64,000 nt of DNA from Mya arenaria (Eukaryota; Mollusca; Bivalvia; Myida; Myidae): the NCBI RefSeq assembly GCF_026914265.1, contig NC_069131.1, forward strand, positions 7,332,001 to 7,396,000, given 5' to 3'. Of the stretch, positions 1-10,635 are shown piece by piece. The first letter of the stretch is position 1. Every line of letters starts with the position of its first letter. The position numbers were made by a program, and so were the translations under genes. Below the pieces are notes generated by a model. The model was given only the letters and a program-made list of their open reading frames with translations. It made no database searches and was not told the origin of the DNA.

Positions 1-3000
1 CTTGAAAAGAAAGTGTCTTAAGGTTTACATTATAATGGCAGTGTTGGCATAACACTAAAAGAACCATTTCAGTATTGTATAATCTAACGACAACTTAGAC
101 ACCAGCAGTCTACCGAACGAGACTGCTGCGGGGGACACCCTGATCTCGGCGAATATCGACAAGGAAAGTGGCCGAAGCCTATTGACTCATGGCAATGCTT
201 TTAATAGCAATACGCCTGATAGTTAGGGGGATTCTGTGCATGTAAACATTCATAGTTGGAACATTGCGGGCTTGAAGAAATATGGCGGAAATTTTGTCAT
301 AAGATATTGTAAATCTATGAAACATGGAATGATTTTCTAGGTGAATTTTACAATTGTTAGCGATAAGTATTGCTATGATTATGTTAGAAATAAAAATCAA
401 TAAATCAAATCAAATAATGATTGCACGGAAGAATATTACAAACGAGAGTAATTCACTTTTCTGACTATAATTGAATGAATACAAATCCATTTAAGTATGC
501 AGGAGAACAGTTTAAAACAGTTATTGCATTCGTGTACTTAATCAGATGTATAGTATTAAAGTTGAAAAGGGTAGGACAACTGAATTTAGTGCATTCAATT
601 ATGTTGTGTATCTATATCTACTGATGGAATCATTATTCCACATAAGTTTAACAATAAGACAATATATTCGCTTTTTAGGGAGCATAATTCTAGCACCATA
701 CATAATAGTGTAGACAATATCATTCTACATGTTTGTGTATTTATTTAATGAATCGACAACTGAATTAGATTCAGTAGTTTCAAATAAAATGAAAGACTTG
801 CATTATCATAGAACAAATGTTTCCCCTTTCACTCATGGTATTTCTTACTTGATTTTATAAGTAAATCGAACTTAAACGTTTCTGACAATAATATTTCAAG
901 CCCGTAGAGGCAGCGCCTAAGTTCAGGTAAGCTTATCTTTATGGAAACGGATATAGTCAAAAGTTTAGAGTAAACAAGTGACCTTTCGTGGAATGCGATG
1001 ATCTGAAACCTGCTTGGTTTTTACGAAGTATATCTTTGGGTAACTTTGATCAACAAAATCATGTGAAAATAGTTATTTTAAGTCCAATCTCCGAGAAGCC
1101 CTAGGCATGCATAATCACAATTGGAAACTGTGTCTTAACATAAATTCGCACTTTTCGAAGAAAAAGCATGCAAACTGACGCAAGATATAAAAGGAATGGC
1201 TACATTATACTTGCTAGTATAAATAATTCCCGGTTTGCACCCAGGTTCTGATATTTGTTTCCGAATAGGAGTATCCGATTTAAATGATACCGTCATCGCG
1301 GATGTCATATTTTTTCTAAAAGCCTATTGTGATTGACTGCTGTCGTTAGAGTTTGACAAAAATGTTCTTTCATTTTATTGAGTTCCGGGTTTTTACTATT
1401 AGTACGGGTTCTAAACCGTGCGAAAGCTCGGCATATCCATATTAAGGCTACATTTATGTGCGTTTACAGTTAGGACTACTTTCTTCTAAAGGCTCACCAC
1501 TAGAAGCCACAAAAAGAAGCAAATGTGATGGAACCAGTATAGTCCTTTCTTTTCACAAATCATACTGAGCGGGTGTATGCCGGACACCAAAATTTCATCA
1601 GAGCGTGACCTTAAATGTATTTACATGAAAATTGATCTAAGATATGCGTCGTATAGTACTTGAGAGTTTTGTAATATAATTCAAGTTTTGAAAATATGGT
1701 AATTTTCTTATACAATAAGACTTAAATATCATATTTATTTCGTGCAGGGATAATGTATGTGTAGGGTCTCGCCTGATGGAAAATTTACCCTCTATAGTGT
1801 TCCAAGGTGTTACCTAGCGACCTAGTGTTTGATCCCATGTGACTTAGTTTCATACTAAGCCAAACTTTCATCGAGGCAAATTGTACTGATGAAAACAAAT
1901 TATGAGATCATATCTGAGAATTTCCAATGAACAACTTGCATTAAACAGATTTACTCGTAGATTTTATTTTTTAGCAACTATAATTGTTTTTCAAATTCAG
2001 TTTTATTCATTGATTTACAAAGAAAAATCAAACAGCAGCATTTAAACAGAAATTGATATATCACCGCCTCAAATAGCAAGATATAGCTATTTCTGTCATA
2101 CTTTCAAATAATCATTATCCACAGAGATCTCATTTGAACGTTTGATGATGTTTTATCATTGCAATAATCATTTTATTCACAATTCAGACGTTTTGTTTTG
2201 AAGTCTAAACTATAAAATGTGACAGAGTCCCTTTAATATTAAAGAATAAAACTTGATACGTTCCAAAAACATTTAAATGTATATTCAGAAAAGTGTTGAG
2301 TAATTTTGATTCAACATTTGCCTCAACAATCACACAAGTAACTATTTGTGTGCTATTGAATGACATGACATGTGGGAATTGTCACAGGTAACAAATTGAC
2401 TGTCGTGTGTGTAATACCTTCAAAATAATTATACTTTCTGCGCGGTATGGTGAAGAAAACATATCTTGCATATCCACAACAATTAAATCCATAATTATAA
2501 ACATAACTTCACGTTTATATAACTGTCAACGGTAACCTGTATACATCTGAATATCTAGCAATGTTTTCGAGGTAAAGCCAACGTTTTGCAAGTCGACGAG
2601 GCCAAGTATTTTTCGGAAAGAAAACACAACGGACTAATGACATATAGTACAGCATCGACCTTCGAATTCAAATGTTTGTAAAAACAGTCCCGCAATCTGG
2701 TTAAAAGGAAATTACTTTAAGTGTTCAAAACTGGCTATGAATATGCGATAACATATTTTGACTGCATTTGGAGCTCACTTTGCCTATTGAGTGTTATTTA
2801 ACGTTCAGCAAAATAGGTAGATAGTTCGAAGTCAGTACATAATATTTTTTCAAGTATTTGTTATGCAATAACACTATTTTGTGTCAATTTATCGGCACAA
2901 TTTATCGTCGACCGGTTAGGAACGAATGTAAAAGAGTGCCGCGTCGGAAATATTCTTTGTGCAGAAATGCTGAAGTCACGAAACCCTGTCAGACATTTAA

Positions 3001-3513
3001 ATTTAGCAAAATTGTTTTAGGGTATTGGGGTTTCATATCCCTTTACTTTAGTTATGCAGTAAGGGTTCTGTCATTTCCTGTATCGTCACTTCTTCTCATA
3101 TAGAGTCTTATATACTTACTTACCTACAAAACCCCTGCTCAATAGGTCAATTGACTGATACACATTAACAATAAAAAGACAATTTGTTTTGATAGAAAGA
3201 ACTTTTAATGAACGTGTAAGTATTTTGTGCTCTGTTTTAAGCGCTGTATCAATATTATTTTCATTAAGAAAGTTCGATGGACATATGCTAATCTAATGAC
3301 ATGATGCTCCTACATTCCCTGTAATAAGTATCATTTGGCCCGAAAGTCGCGTCTATAGGGATTCATGTTTACAATTTTGAATGGACAAGGGAATATTGGT
3401 AAATTTTAAGATTGCAAGAAACGTGAATACTTATTAATAAAACATTTCTTTCAACTTTTCTTAATCAATACAGTAAAGGAACCGTTTAAATGTCCGTGTA
3501 TAGTTGAACAAAC
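1..3513. other. AT-rich stretch, no gene recognised
   Basis: I read both strands and saw no ORF with recognisable domains, no RNA gene and no clear repeat family. Short ORFs (for example 179-400 minus and 2858-3103 plus) have no family features and look like chance ORFs in AT-rich DNA. It may be intron or intergenic sequence. Confidence 0.5.
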
Positions 3514-3606
3514 GGTATATAACATGTTTTATGAGAAATGTTAGCAAGATATATAACATGTTTTATGAGAAATGTTAGCCAGATATATAACATGTTTTTA
3601 TGAAGA
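3514..3606. repeat. Short tandem duplication, ~34-bp unit
   Basis: The segment TATATAACATGTTTTATGAG occurs three times in a row at about 34-bp spacing. The third copy is diverged by an extra T and by a change to AAGAAATATT. Nothing suggests function. Confidence 0.7.
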
Positions 3607-4365
3607 AATATTAAGGATAATCTAGAAACTAATGCATTACCTTTTCTTGTCAGTGGCAGTAGTTATTTTTTGTCAAGGGAAAGCACTGTGCTTGAATAAC
3701 TGATATTTATTCACGCACTTATCTGTCGGAAATTTTAACGATAAGAAACGCAGGGTACAAGTCATTTTAGGCGATTATCAATATTAAGCCATAATGCCGC
3801 TATTATTGGGAGAGGGAATATTTTGATAAACTGCAAGAAGGCGATAACGCACCGAGATATCAATCTTACGTGTATGGAATCTTTTCCACGTATCTCCTAG
3901 AAAGTTCCCACATACATTAAGTGCGAAATGAATAATGTGGAACACTCGGTCGGTGGATAGATAAGTATTCTGCTAAATCTTTAACGTGTTTCTGACAACA
4001 TGGTGCTCTCTTGGATTAGTATGTAATGAATTAATTCTGCTTATTTCAAAAATTTACAAGAATGCTTAAATTTAAGTTTGCCCTCATTTGAAATATGTCA
4101 ATATAAACACTTAAAGACTGTCCGTAAATATATATTTATTTCATTTTAATTTATCGAGGAGTATTACACAGCATTAACATTATTATTTATTGTTGTATTA
4201 TGTTTTTAGTCGTGGTTGCTCAAGTAAGGCGTTGGTCGAAATTTGCTCCGGTTGTTGCTCAGCTGAAACACCACGCGTATGTTGTATATGTTCTGTTGAG
4301 CGTTTGTCAGAGAATTCCGTTACATGCTTGTTAGGCAGAAGGGTTTGGCTCCGCCCGGTTATATT
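3607..4365. other. AT-rich stretch, nothing recognised
   Basis: No gene, RNA or repeat family could be supported. The last ~100 bases before the SINE are somewhat richer in GC than the rest. Confidence 0.45.
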
Positions 4366-4710
4366 GTCCGCCCGGTTAGCTCAATCGGTAGAGCGTTGGA
4401 CTCTGAATCGGACAACCCAGGTTCGATTCCTGGGCGGACCAGGTCACTCTTGTTGTGATTGGTTATGAAATTCTTTTCTACGACCATTCGCACTGTACCA
4501 CTGCCCCTGGCATGTACAGAAGTTGTCAGTTCCTTGCAGAGGTGAAGGCACCCAGTACTGGTTCTGCCCAGGATAGGTGTGCGGTGGTTGAACTGTCACT
4601 CTGGGAACCTTCAATGTGCTCACGCCGGGACCCGGAGTATAAACTACTAACACCACCAGGGTTTGGCTATTGTCTTTTATTCTCATCTTTACGTTCTGCC
4701 GAATAAATTT
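4366..4710 (+). mobile_element. tRNA-derived SINE, near full length
   Basis: The 5' end is tRNA-like. An acceptor-like GTCCGCC can pair with GGCGGAC. There is an A box (TAGCTCAATCGG), an anticodon-loop-like CTCTGAA, and a perfect B box GGTTCGATTCC at 4420-4430. A ~270-bp non-tRNA body follows, resembling the conserved central domain of bivalve SINEs, and ends near GCCGAATAAA. The anticodon stem has a mismatch, so this is a retroposon with an internal pol III promoter rather than a working tRNA-Gln(CTG). Family assignment is from memory of bivalve SINEs; the A/B boxes are seen directly. Confidence 0.75.
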
Positions 4711-5259
4711 TGTTAATGTGCTAGAATCCTTGTTGTTATAATTCACATAGTGTTGCTTTCATCGCCGCTCTCACACTTTCAGAGTAGGTTTTAATTTAAT
4801 CTGTGCATCTGTAGAAGCAGATTTAGCCTGTTCGGGGCCTTCCTGGTGCCGTCATCTTGCGGCGTGGGACCGGGGATTGTGGCATGATTGCTGTTAACTT
4901 ATCTCTTATTTCTGACACAAACGTCGGGCCATTAACTCTTCGAAAAGCTTAATGCACTTATCGGAATTGAGTTGTATTCTTGTTATATCTATATTTCCTG
5001 GACTTCAGACGGTAGGAACGAAAACATCACGTGGTTTTGCCTATATGTCTCCCCGACTATTATCATCTGTGATTATTTTGTCGATGTGTGTTGCTCAACA
5101 ATTGAATACCGCAGTAATATTTTGCTTCTATCGTCGTTGATAAAGAATTGCACAAAGAAACATCTGCTAGTTCAATTTTCTTCTTTCTTTGCCTTATTTG
5201 AGATCCGACGATTTACTTGGTAAACTCGGAAAGTTCATCGTGCAGATATTGCAATAACT
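4711..5259. other. Unassigned sequence between SINE and block 1
   Basis: This holds a short GC-richer patch at about 4795-4885 (GCCTTCCTGGTGCCGTCATC) and otherwise AT-rich DNA. The overlapping small ORFs at 4952-5223 have no recognisable features. The patch may be more SINE-related or exon-like sequence; I could not decide. Confidence 0.35.
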
Positions 5260-6358
5260 GGTGCGGGAATGGCTGCTGCGAAAAAGCTTAAACTGATCGT
5301 ATTCTGTATAATCTGACTTGTCAGAGATTTTTTGCTTGATTTTATGCAGTTCATTTTTAATTGCTCATCGGTGGTAGTTTTCCTTCAGGGCTTCAATTTT
5401 AGGCAAGCCTTGTTGCCCTCAGTCATCAGTACGTAAGGTTTCAATCCGCTGTTGAACTACCAATTTATAAGGTGATTGGTACCGATAAAACAGGTTAAAT
5501 CAATAATGGCTATGTTTTAAGAGAAACTAAAACATATATTGAAAAAACTGTCACAAACGCTGATCTCAATGAAAGTTTACAAGAGTGTAGTTTTATATTT
5601 TGTTCGACCTCCTGGTTTGTACAATAATGGAAATGTATGAACAAATAGCCTCAGTCCTCCAAATTTACTTAGGCGATCATTGTCGGCTAGCTGTCCTTGA
5701 ATGACTGCGCCGTACCTTAGACCTGTATTCACCGTTGCTCCCGCTGAATTCATTCACTTACAGGTAATGTATCTAGTCGTTCAATACTTGCAGTTAGCTT
5801 ACCTGTTTATATGTTTTGTTTTATGTATTCCCTAAGATCTATAAGTTGATATGGGCTTCGATGGGGTGTATATTCTTATTATTCAAGTGATTCGTTTTTT
5901 CGCTGACCATATCAGGGCGTTAACCCAAACTTTATTAATAAAGATATTTTGGTGTATGTGTATTTCGTCTGTGTTGTTTTGTGACGTTGTTTTCCTCGTG
6001 TTAGCCGTAAAACAGGACTTTCGCTCTTTTCAGACTACTAGACTTGTACAGGTATTTTAAAAAAAAAATGAATGCCAAATAATTCCAACAGTTGAACTAT
6101 AAGAACACAAGTACATCAGACAAATACCTTGTATTTGCATGTGTTATTTTATATACAAATAACATATATGGTTAACATATCATAAAATGTCAACATTATA
6201 GGTCTCCCTTTCCACAATATGAGGAAAAAAAACATTGATGGAGTAAGATAAACATTTAGGAGGCATGATTTTATGGCATACAGTAAATTTTTCCGAGAAC
6301 ATAGTCTGACACTTGAGCAATTCTAAGGAAATGTAATACCAGGTGTATACATGAAATT

Positions 6359-6380
6359 GGGGGGGGGGGGGGGCGGGGGA
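6359..6380. repeat. Poly-G tract
   Basis: A run of 15 G, one C, then five more G. It is prone to length change and could form a G-quadruplex. It lies in duplication block 1. Confidence 0.9.
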
Positions 6381-6603
6381 GTGTGCGTAAATGTTTAATT
6401 TATAACATCATAACTGTAGCGATATTTAAAACATTTATTGTGTAATTATATCATGGCCTATTGTGAATTCAAATTAATTGTGAGTATCTCTACTTTTTAA
6501 ATTGATAAGCCTTTAATTTAGTATATTTATATTCAAGTGTGTATTCTATTTTATTTGTAGAGGATCGTTTTTCTATAGTATTCAGTGTCGATGGTAGCTG
6601 GTC

Positions 6604-6671
6604 CTAAAATATATTCTTGGCTAAGAGGGCTCCAAGCATCAGCGTGATAGATATGGTCAGAACTGCCGCGC
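6604..6671 (-). pseudogene. Relic copy of the EB-gene last exon (GPI-type tail)
   Basis: The 68-nt reading aligns along its full length with the last exon at 21,128-21,195. It encodes a hydrophobic tail containing LTISITLMLGALLAKN and ends in TAG. The sequence just upstream reads AC where the other two copies have the AG acceptor, so splicing to this exon at the ancestral site is probably lost. A CAG a few bases inside would shift the frame. It is best read as a decayed duplicate. Confidence 0.6.
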
Positions 6672-7663
6672 GTGGGTTTCAACAAAAGCATGAACTAAAT
6701 GTATTTATTATTATTGCGGTATAGGATTATTAAAGTACTATTAGGTATAGGTCTGGTTACTCGTGCGTAAATCAGGAGTTTTCCTCGTGCATTTACTGAA
6801 CTGAATTGGTTATTCGACGCTCAGACGGGATAGAGAAAACATTGCAAAATTTTCAAATTTTCATTATCTATGAATGTATTCAGATACATATAATAATATA
6901 TGTTAAACATTATTTTGAACCTTGTTTAAAATATATTTATATTTTCAGATTGGTATTTTTCTGTTACCATGGCAATGCGAGTATTGTTGAGTCTGAGAGT
7001 GGGTGCAGCAGTGGTTCCGGACACTTTACGACTGCTTTTAGCAGCGTGTTTTTCATTATGAAATATGTATAAGAACTGTGAAGCCAGTAGTAATAATTTA
7101 CTGGAAGTTTTTTTTTTTGGAACCATTTGCTTTGTATGTGAGTGTATCTTTGATTAAAGTATCCCGTCTGTAGCACACCTACACATGTGTTCATTTCATT
7201 TAATTATCCTTAAGGTAAATAATAAATTATTTATGTTTGGCATGGAATATAATGAAATAGAAAACATAAGTGTTAAAATACATAATACAGTATGTCAAAT
7301 CTCGTTACATTATAATGCACTCTATTTGACATGACAATCCTATCTAAAGGCTAAAATCAAGACTATGATTTAATATTGGGGATGTTTCAATGTATCAGTA
7401 TCATTTGGAAGATGTAAATGTATTAATGTTTCGTTGTTCTTCTTAAGCCTTACAACTCTATACTGTTTAACATTTCAAAAACAAAGGCTTCGTTACACAT
7501 CAATTTCAAGTTTAGATTTTGGGTATCGTGGCAATGACCGTGCGCAGTCTGCAAGAATTTTTCTGCATCCATCAACTCTACTGTACTCATTCAAACATTC
7601 AAACACTTTGTATACTTAACAAACATAATTAACTCTAAGTAGTTAAAAAATTAATTATCTATG

Positions 7664-8590
7664 CCGTCGGAATGGCTGCTGCGAAAAAAAAATCAGTAGA
7701 TCGTTCGGCATCAGCACGATTTTATTAGGTAATAACTGACTCGTCCAACTCTTCTTGCTTGATTTTATGCAATTCATCGCTAATCGCTTGCCTTCAACGG
7801 CTGCCATTATAGGCAACTCTCGCCGCCCTCAGGCGTAAATACGTAAGGTTTCTCTGCCCTAATACACTCCAATTATGTGAGCCGAAATTGGACTCGGTTA
7901 CTGAACGATTAAAAGTTACCATTGAAGTGTAGCAACCTTGCTGAATGTATCATGTGCTGAATACAAGTCAACTGTAAGCCTAATAGCCAGTGCAAAAACC
8001 ATGATGCATATATCATGGACTAAATACCAGTGTTACCTGTACACCTTCTAGCCAGTGCAACGATCATGCTGCATATATCATGGACTAAATGCAAGTGTTA
8101 CCTGTAAACCTTCTAGCCAGTGCAACAGCCATGCAGCATACATCATGGACTAAATACAAGTGTTATCTGTCAGACTACCAGCCAGTGCAACAACCATGCT
8201 GCATATATCATTGGCTAAATGCAAGTCAACTGTAAACCTACTAGCCAGTACAAAAACCATGCTGCATATATCATGGGCTAAATGCAAGTCAACTGTAAAC
8301 CTTCTAGCCAGTGCAACAACCATGCTGCATATATCATTGGCTAAATGCAAGTCAACTGTAAACCTTCTAGCCAGTGCAACAACCATACTGCATATATCAT
8401 GGGCTAAATACAAGTGTTACCTGTAAACCTTCTAGCCAGTGTAACAACCATACTGCATATATCATGGGCTAAATACAAGTGTTACCTGTAAACCTTCTAG
8501 CCAGTGCAACAACCATGCTGCATATATCATGGGCTAAAAACAAGTGTTAACTGTAAACCTACTAGCCAGTGTAACAGCCATGCTGCATAC
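7664..8590 (-). repeat. Duplication block copy 2, distal part
   Basis: This starts at GGAATGGCTGCTGCG and runs through the 63-bp minisatellite. It matches 19,142-20,060 of block 3. The block then breaks off at about 8,590 and resumes near 17,140, after ~8.5 kb of inserted repetitive DNA. Between 7,668 and 7,860 it matches 19,142-19,330 closely, including ACGGCTGCCATTATA. Confidence 0.6.
7965..8590. repeat. 63-bp minisatellite, ~10 units
   Basis: The unit carries CTAGCCAGTGCAACAACCAT, then GCTGCATATATCATGG, then CTAAAT followed by CAAGT and CTGTAAACC. The period is 63 bp, measured between AATGCAAG at 8218, 8281 and 8344. Because 63 is 21 codons, stop-free frames appear on both strands (8150-8426); these are repeat by-products. 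The same family recurs at 19,400-20,060. Confidence 0.9.
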
Positions 8591-8594
8591 ATCA

Positions 8595-9123
8595 TCTCTT
8601 AAGAGACACAAAGAATAATGCCTAACAGACATTATTTAAAGAGAGGCACCGAATGTCACAAAACAGAAAAAAACAGCTATATGTTTCAAAACGCGGAATA
8701 AAATATTTTCAAATGATTCCAAACACCATAACTTAAATACTGTTTGAAGAAATAATCTTAAACACAATAAATGCTGCACTCACCATTTTCACAGTCACTT
8801 CAGTATTCCAGACCGAGTTTGCATTCAATCTCCTCGAATACCAAGGACAAAGTGACAGATGAAGAGGTGCAGCCCGAAAAGGAAGTTTTCAGCTACAACG
8901 GGTGTTTCGTTTCATATCATTAAAGGGACTGTACACCAGATTTGCACCCAAAAAAGTTTTTTTTCTGTAACAAATCTCTGGACAATCATCTAATCTAATA
9001 GTTTCCGCTTTGATATCATAATTGTAAAAAAGTACCAAAATGTAACAAAAATTTATGTCAGAGACCGGGTTCGAACCCGTGTCGCCAAAATTGCAGTCCA
9101 GCATCGTATCCACTGAGCTACGT
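8595..9123 (-). mobile_element. Truncated copy of composite SINE/TTAA element
   Basis: Nearly identical to 26,150-26,683. Reading on the minus strand, a tRNA-like head (TAGCTCAGTGGATACG, B box GGTTCGAACCC) is followed by a body ending at TTAA (8920-8923) with GGTGTACAGTCCCTTTAA. About 325 bp of shared flank follows. The right half present in the other copy is missing: the sequence stops at GAGCTACG and changes directly into the AT-rich satellite. The shared flank shows that the two loci were copied together. Confidence 0.75.
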
Positions 9124-9790
9124 ATGTATCACTCATATCTATTCACATAGGTTCTATAGTTTATATGATTTTTGTTAGCCTATGTATGTATCACTCCTAT
9201 CTATCAACATATGTTTTATAGTTTTTATGATTTTGTTAGCATATATATGTATCACTGTTATCTATTCACATATTTTCTATAGTTTATATGATCTGTATGC
9301 ATATTTATGCATCACTCCTATCTATTCCTATATGTTCTACAGTTTATATGATCTGTATGCATATATATGCATCACTCTTATCTTTTCACATATGCTCTAT
9401 AGTTCATATGATTTTGTTAGCATATATATGTATCACTCTTATCTATTCACATATGTTCTATAGTTTATATTATTTTATGCATATATATGTTTCACTCTTA
9501 ACCATTCACATATGTTCTATAGTTTATATATTCTGTATGCATATGTATGTATAACTCTTGTCTTTTTACATATGTTCTATAGTTTTCATTATTTTTATGC
9601 ATATATATGTTTCAATCTTATCTATTTACATACGTTCTATAGTTTATATGATTTTGTATGCATATTTAATTATTTATGTTCTACTCTTGTCTTTTCACAT
9701 ATGTGTTTTAGTTTATATGTTTTATATATATATATATCTATTTACATGTTCTATAGTTTATATGATTGTCTATCCACAGATTTGTATCAT
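9124..9790. repeat. AT-rich ~60-bp satellite, array 1
   Basis: About 11 units of 59-61 bp built from CACATATGTTCTATAGTTTA, ATATGATTTTGTATGCATAT and ATATGTATCACTCTTATCTA. Apparent ORFs (9182-9847) come from the repeat. The same family starts the second composite unit at 36,780-37,490. Confidence 0.9.
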
Positions 9791-10635
9791 TCTTATTTAG
9801 TAAGATATTTTCTAAAGTTGTTATATTTTGTTATGCAATACACATGAATTAACCAATTTTAACTTAAATCAACGTGAAGATCGTACGTTTTATGGATTGT
9901 AAAACATGACTCCCTTAGCTTAAGCAATTGATATCTTGTCTTAGTCATAAACCGTGTGAATAGAAGATACATTTCAGAAGAGAATTTCGGGTATTTTTGG
10001 TTATTTTATTTTTGAATAGCTTATTATCTGTTCTATCCTGATAGCAATCTAAATATGACTGATTACATTCCTCATTATTGGAAGGCTATAAAACTACGGA
10101 GACTGAACACGATACATAAATACCAGGAGCTGAATAGGCAAACACAGACTCCCTTTATATTCAAATAGTCGGAGGTTTCATTGCAAAATGTCATAGCAAG
10201 CCTGTTTATTGCAGAATATCATAAAAACAACATTTTCGTTGAAGGCAATTCTATTTTGTTATTTCACGAGTGTTACATATACCTTCAGTAGGATGGGTTT
10301 GCCTATTTTCACCGTTTCAATACATGCAATCTCCACTAAATTTAAATGCGGGTATATTCGAATACTCGTTGACAAATATCGTATTTTCATTACTTAATTG
10401 TAAAACTTAGTGTATATGGTTTAAATGAATTATTGTCTTTAACATGCATACAGTCTCATAGACAACCTTCAATTGTTTTGCTTGTCTGTCGTTATGATTT
10501 TATTGTACATTAAACTTTAATGTCATATTATTTCAAGTTTGGTTAATTTAAATGTGTCCGAACCAGATGATCCACCCTCATCATTCCGACCATATTAAAC
10601 GTATTCACACAACATTAAACGTGCGAGGTTAAGAA
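9791..10635. repeat. Spacer of satellite composite, copy 1
   Basis: Paralogous to 37,491-38,139 at high identity, with shared landmarks AACATGACTCCCTTAGCTTA, TCGGAGGTTTCATTGC and GATTTTATTGTACA. This copy has about 217 extra bases (roughly 9951-10,167) that are absent from the other copy. No coding content was recognised. Confidence 0.8.

Larger units (their letters stand above)
5260..7660 (-). repeat. Last-exon duplication block, copy 1
   Basis: This is the first of three paralogous blocks of about 2.2-2.4 kb in the same orientation. Landmarks in order are GGAATGGCTGCTGCGAAAAA (~5270), TTGTTTGT-type tracts with CCTCCTGGTTTGTACAAT (~5605), GAATGCCAAATAATTCCAAC (~6070), the relic last exon (6604-6671) and the next GGAATGGCTGCTGCG (~7672). 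Matching landmarks occur at 19,145 / 20,155 / 20,660 / 21,128 in copy 3. This copy lacks the 63-bp minisatellite and keeps the site where the hAT-like element inserted in copy 2. Confidence 0.7.

Noticed and set aside
4366..4441. Functional tRNA-Gln(CTG)
   Set aside because: The anticodon stem has a mismatch, the D-arm spacing does not fit the acceptor pairing, and a SINE body follows directly.
9060..9123. tRNA gene on the minus strand (also 26,618-26,690)
   Set aside because: A and B boxes are present but the stems do not fold into a sound cloverleaf. It is repeated with a common non-tRNA body, so it is a SINE or element promoter.
9182..9847. Overlapping tyrosine/isoleucine-rich ORFs (also 36,933-37,486)
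   Set aside because: They are readings of the ~60-bp AT-rich satellite in different frames.
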